Assembly (NCBI RefSeq): GCF_007830295.1 | Contig: NZ_VLKC01000002.1 | Location: forward strand, 2,410,660-2,474,659 | Origin: Sporomusa sp. KB1 | GTDB lineage: Bacteria; Bacillota; Negativicutes; Sporomusales; Sporomusaceae | Length of the DNA stretch: 64,000 nucleotides | Direction of reading: 5' to 3' | Shown here: one piece after another, positions 60,892 to 64,000 of the stretch | How positions within the stretch are numbered: the stretch's first letter is position 1 | Layout of the letters: every line of letters starts with the position of its first letter | Program-made: the position numbers and the translations under genes | The notes under the pieces: model-generated | The model's database searches: none | What the model saw: only the letters and a program-made list of their open reading frames with translations | What the model was told of the DNA's origin: nothing

Positions 60892-62499
60892 ATGAGACCA
60901 CAAATGCCAATTATAGAACTGGAGACACAAGCTCATTTAAAAGGAAGGCGTTTAGAATTTGAGAGTATAGCCCAAATGCTAACAATACGATCAAGGGAGA
61001 CTCCGGAAGCATCACATGTGTACTACTATGATCAAAAATTAACTTATAAAGATACCAATGAACGAGCAAATCAGGTAGCTAATTTCCTTAAAGAAAAGGG
61101 TGTCAAAAAGGGTGACATTGTGGCTGTGATGATCCGGAATGCTCCCGAAATCTACTATACTATGTGGGGTGCTCAAAAGCTGGGGGCGGTAGCCCTAGCC
61201 ATGAATTATTGTTTAAAGGGCCCGGAAATTGCGTATGTGCTGAATGATGCTAAGCCGAAGGTAGCTTTTGTTGGAAGTGATTATTTAGATGAATTTGTCA
61301 AAGGTCTTGATCAGGCCAAGTCTAAGCCCTATGTGATTGAAGCTGTAACTGATGTAGCTCACGAATCAGCTATAGCGCAAAAAGAGCTTGCAGACATTTT
61401 GGATCAATATCCCACAGATGAATGTCTAGTCAAACAAAGTCTTGATGATCCTTTTATGTTATTATACTCATCCGGTACTACTGGTCAGCCTAAGGGAATT
61501 TTGCTTTCTAACAGAGCTCAGCTTTCGCAGTGCCGGAATATTAACCGGCAGGGTTATATCAAGGGCAATGATGTTATGATGATAATGCTGCCCATGTTTC
61601 ACACCAATCCCCTGTGCGTGTTTACTTACCCAATAAGCTATGCTGGGCAAGCTCTATGTATCCGTAAGAAATTTTCTCCCCCTGAATTTTGGCCAGCGGT
61701 TATGCGATACGGAATTACCATTATTATGGGCGTACCCACAATGTTTGACTATATCTTAAGTAAGGTTGAGCCGATTGATATTGATCTGTCCAAGGTAAAA
61801 ATACGTTATGCATTTACCGGCGGTGCGTCTCTTTCGTTGGCAACACGAAGAGAGTTTAAGAAGAAATATAACATAGATTTTTTAGTAGGCTATGGTCTCA
61901 CCGAGGGATGCGGAGGAAACACTACGGAGCCGGCTCTCGGGCATTTTAAGGATGGCTCATGCGGGATGACTCATCCGGGGGAACAAATTGAGATCATGGA
62001 TGAAGAAGGTAACATACTGCCCAACAATGTAGATGGTGAAGTCTGCATCAAGGGTGATTGTGTTATGATGGGTTATTTGAATAAACCTGAGCAAGCTGCA
62101 GAAATCATGAGGGGAGGTTTTTTGCATACAGGTGATATAGGTCATTTTGATGACGATGGTTATCTGTACATTGTTGATCGTAAAGGGGACATGATTATAC
62201 GCGGAGGAGAGAATATCTATCCACGCCAGATAGAGATTGTCCTGGAGGAGCACACGCTGATTGCTGAGGTTGCAGTAATTGGAGTTCCCGATAAGTACCT
62301 AGGTCAGCAAGTAAAGGCCTATATTGTACCCAAACAAAAGGGTTCAATGACTGCAGAGGCGACTAGAAAGTGGTTGTTGGAACGTATGGCTAAGTACAAA
62401 GTACCCGTATTGTTTGAGTTTGTAGATCGACTTCCTCGAACCCCAAGTGGTAAGGTTCAGAAGTTTAAGCTGTTTGAGGAAAAAATCCCCCGCTCATAA
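60892..62499 (+). CDS. AMP-forming acyl-CoA synthetase
   Basis: A 535-residue member of the ANL superfamily that activates a carboxylic acid with ATP and CoA. The P-loop YSSGTTGQPKG lies near 190-200, GYGLTEGCGG near 334-343, hinge DRKGDMIIRGGENIYP near 428-443, and the catalytic Lys in TPSGKVQKF close to the C terminus. It belongs to the medium-chain/fatty-acid branch rather than the acetate branch. Next to AbfD it would supply 4-hydroxyacyl-CoA in place of the CoA-transferase AbfT used by clostridia (inference). ATG behind TAGGCGAG. Confidence 0.9.
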   Translation: MRPQMPIIELETQAHLKGRRLEFESIAQMLTIRSRETPEASHVYYYDQKLTYKDTNERANQVANFLKEKGVKKGDIVAVMIRNAPEIYYTMWGAQKLGAVALAMNYCLKGPEIAYVLNDAKPKVAFVGSDYLDEFVKGLDQAKSKPYVIEAVTDVAHESAIAQKELADILDQYPTDECLVKQSLDDPFMLLYSSGTTGQPKGILLSNRAQLSQCRNINRQGYIKGNDVMMIMLPMFHTNPLCVFTYPISYAGQALCIRKKFSPPEFWPAVMRYGITIIMGVPTMFDYILSKVEPIDIDLSKVKIRYAFTGGASLSLATRREFKKKYNIDFLVGYGLTEGCGGNTTEPALGHFKDGSCGMTHPGEQIEIMDEEGNILPNNVDGEVCIKGDCVMMGYLNKPEQAAEIMRGGFLHTGDIGHFDDDGYLYIVDRKGDMIIRGGENIYPRQIEIVLEEHTLIAEVAVIGVPDKYLGQQVKAYIVPKQKGSMTAEATRKWLLERMAKYKVPVLFEFVDRLPRTPSGKVQKFKLFEEKIPRS

Positions 62500-62528
62500 C
62501 TGTAAATCATTATCTTAGACGCTGTTGT

Positions 62529-62616
62529 AAGGAATAAACAACTTATATATTTTTTTAATGTTAAAAACATAAATAAGGAATAAACGACTTTATATATTTT
62601 TTAATGTTAAAAACAC
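62529..62616. repeat. 46-bp tandem duplication
   Basis: A unit starting AAGGAATAAAC and ending TTAATGTTAAAAACA occurs twice in direct repeat (from 62529 and from 62575) with a few differences. AT-rich, upstream of the porin gene. The remaining intergenic sequence shows no gene. Confidence 0.8.
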
Positions 62617-62789
62617 AACGAAAATGAGCACGTATTAGTCAGCGCGGAAGATAGTAACTTTGGCATGGTAAATTGTTAGAATATTCTAAGTATATAAGGG
62701 CGGTAGATGTCAATATGATTATTAAAGGCATCTATAAATCGAAAAAGGTTATGTTGAGAAGTCTTAGATATAATAGGGGAGTGATATTC

Positions 62790-64000
62790 ATGACAAAGAA
62801 ATCACAGCTAAAAAAATGGTTATCTATTGTACCGGTGGCGCTTATGACCGTTACCATGAGCGGAACTACCATGATCCCAGGCACCGTTCAAGCTGCGCTT
62901 GGCCAGTCCTTTAACGATGTTCCAGCAAACCACTGGGCCTATGCTGCCGTAACGAAACTGGCTAATGCCGGTATTGTTACTGGCTACGACAACAGCTACT
63001 TCAAAGGTGATAGAACTATAACCCGCTACGAAATGGCCGTTATGGTGGCAAAAGCGATTGACAAATATGACACAGCCAACGATGCCGACAAGCAGGTAAT
63101 TGATAAGCTGTCTGCTGAATTTGCCAGCGAACTTAACAAGTTAAGCGGCCGGGTAACGAAAGTAGAATCGAAAACGAATACCTGGCTCAGCGGTGAAACC
63201 CGGTTCCGCTTTATGGGAAATGATGCCAATGCTCCCGGTGCCAAAAAACTCAGCGGTTCCGACAGATTTGAGTTTCGTCAGCGTATTAAGATTAATGGCA
63301 ATATCAATGAAAATATATCCCTGACAGCCCGGATGAATGCCACCACCAAAATGGGTAACTACGGCGCTTCCAGTGGCGATGCAATGACCATGGATATCGC
63401 TGCAGTGACTGCCAAAAATGCGCTTGGCTTAGATAGTATTCGTTTGGGGCGTTACTTTTACGATCCCTTTACCCATGGCCTGTTCGGCAAAGCGATTGGT
63501 GTTGATGGCGTTCGGGTTGACAAAACCATCGGCACTACCCGGTTTACCGGATCAGTTAATAATGTTGTCGGCAATGGTAGTGCCGCAAACGCGTTCAAAG
63601 ACAGTGCTGTGGGGGATGCTGAAACCGTTACAGCGGCGCAACTTACCTTTAAAGCAAGCAACAAGCTTAATCTGACTGGCGGCTATTACTGGTCTGATGT
63701 TCCTGGTACCAGCAGCACAGCCGGAGTTGGTGGCACTATGAATATCACTACCGGTGACAGCTTTGATGGCTCGAAAGGCTGGGCTGTAGGCTTTGATGCC
63801 AAAATAGGGGATAAACTGCTGCTTATGGGTGACTATGTTTCCACTAAACTTAACGATGTCAATGGATCGCACCTGTCCGATAGTCCTAAGGGCTGGGCTG
63901 TAGAACTTACGAGCGCCACCAAAATGCCGGCGGCCTACTTTGAGGCCAAACCGCTGACAGACTATAGGAAAGTCCACGACTTTGGCTGGTCGATTTCGTA
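62790..64000 (+). CDS. SLH-domain outer-membrane porin (OmpM-like), 3' end outside window
   Basis: The first 403 codons. A signal peptide (LSIVPVALMTVTMSG, cleavage after VQA near 35) is followed by one SLH domain (FNDVPANHWAYAAVTKLAN, GYDNSYFKGDRTITRYEMAV; about 40-90), a short coiled-coil segment (ELNKLSGRVTKVESKTNTW) and a beta-barrel region with alternating aromatic and polar residues. In Negativicutes such proteins anchor the outer membrane to peptidoglycan and form pores. ATG 62790 follows AGGGGAG. Abundant product expected, but promoter not resolved. Confidence 0.93.
   Translation, partial: MTKKSQLKKWLSIVPVALMTVTMSGTTMIPGTVQAALGQSFNDVPANHWAYAAVTKLANAGIVTGYDNSYFKGDRTITRYEMAVMVAKAIDKYDTANDADKQVIDKLSAEFASELNKLSGRVTKVESKTNTWLSGETRFRFMGNDANAPGAKKLSGSDRFEFRQRIKINGNINENISLTARMNATTKMGNYGASSGDAMTMDIAAVTAKNALGLDSIRLGRYFYDPFTHGLFGKAIGVDGVRVDKTIGTTRFTGSVNNVVGNGSAANAFKDSAVGDAETVTAAQLTFKASNKLNLTGGYYWSDVPGTSSTAGVGGTMNITTGDSFDGSKGWAVGFDAKIGDKLLLMGDYVSTKLNDVNGSHLSDSPKGWAVELTSATKMPAAYFEAKPLTDYRKVHDFGWSIS

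Noticed and set aside
1..64000. CRISPR arrays, tRNA and rRNA genes
   Set aside because: No regularly spaced repeats and no recognisable tRNA or rRNA segments were found by eye; a covariance search would be needed to exclude divergent tRNAs.

Overview
The window reads as chromosome of a diderm, spore-forming, anaerobic Firmicute of the Negativicutes, most likely Sporomusaceae (Sporomusa-like); the family placement is inference. The evidence is an SLH-domain porin at the right edge (outer membrane), a spore photoproduct lyase (spores), acetyl-CoA synthase and a one-chain pyruvate:ferredoxin oxidoreductase (acetogen-type anaerobe), and a glmS ribozyme with the cdaA-cdaR-glmM locus typical of Firmicutes.

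Layout. 1-4.4 kb: arginine and branched-chain amino acid genes (argF end, argG, argH, ilvE). 4.5-11.6 kb: cdaA-cdaR-FAD oxidoreductase-glmM, then glmS behind its self-cleaving ribozyme. 11.6-14.5 kb: a gene-poor accessory patch with a candidate structured RNA, gene fragments, a secreted-protein gene broken by TGA and a decayed RAYT transposase. 14.7-17.8 kb: a CooA-like (heme/CO sensor type) regulator with its own TGTCG-N6-TGACA site, followed by a solitary acsB. 18.4-24.7 kb: a sigma-54 enhancer-binding protein, then larC1 and pyruvate:ferredoxin oxidoreductase, each behind a near-identical -24/-12 promoter. 24.8-29.6 kb: a compact seven-gene cluster of a LarA-like protein, two molybdopterin-binding-fold proteins and four proteins I cannot name. 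30-39.3 kb: small or secreted unknowns, an IS21 element broken by a 255-bp MITE, a two-component system and an IS3 element with a nonsense codon. 39.4-44.1 kb: LysR plus two consecutive leuD-leuC-type pairs. 44.2-48.1 kb: secreted protein, splB, a RAYT element, a QueG-like iron-sulfur protein and a rearranged RAYT remnant. 48.5-53 kb: rpiR-dtnK-pdxA2-larA, a probable four-carbon sugar-acid pathway with a nickel-pincer epimerase. 53-55 kb: ABC-F debris, arsR and an orphan Rep_3-type initiator. 55.5-62.5 kb: TetR, 3-hydroxyacyl-CoA dehydrogenase, phosphotriesterase-family lactonase, 4-hydroxybutyryl-CoA dehydratase and acyl-CoA ligase, a probable gamma-lactone/4-hydroxyacid degradation cluster with a duplicated promoter-operator and the remnant of a second dehydratase gene. 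62.8 kb to the end: SLH porin.

Themes. Nickel links four loci (acsB, larC1, the LarA-like protein, larA). The most promising undescribed systems are the sigma-54-controlled larC1/PFOR region with the unknown cluster behind it, the CooA-like regulator next to a lone acsB, and the lactone/4-hydroxyacyl-CoA cluster. Mobile-element scars are abundant and several can be reconstructed from the sequence alone. I saw no tRNA, rRNA or CRISPR array.
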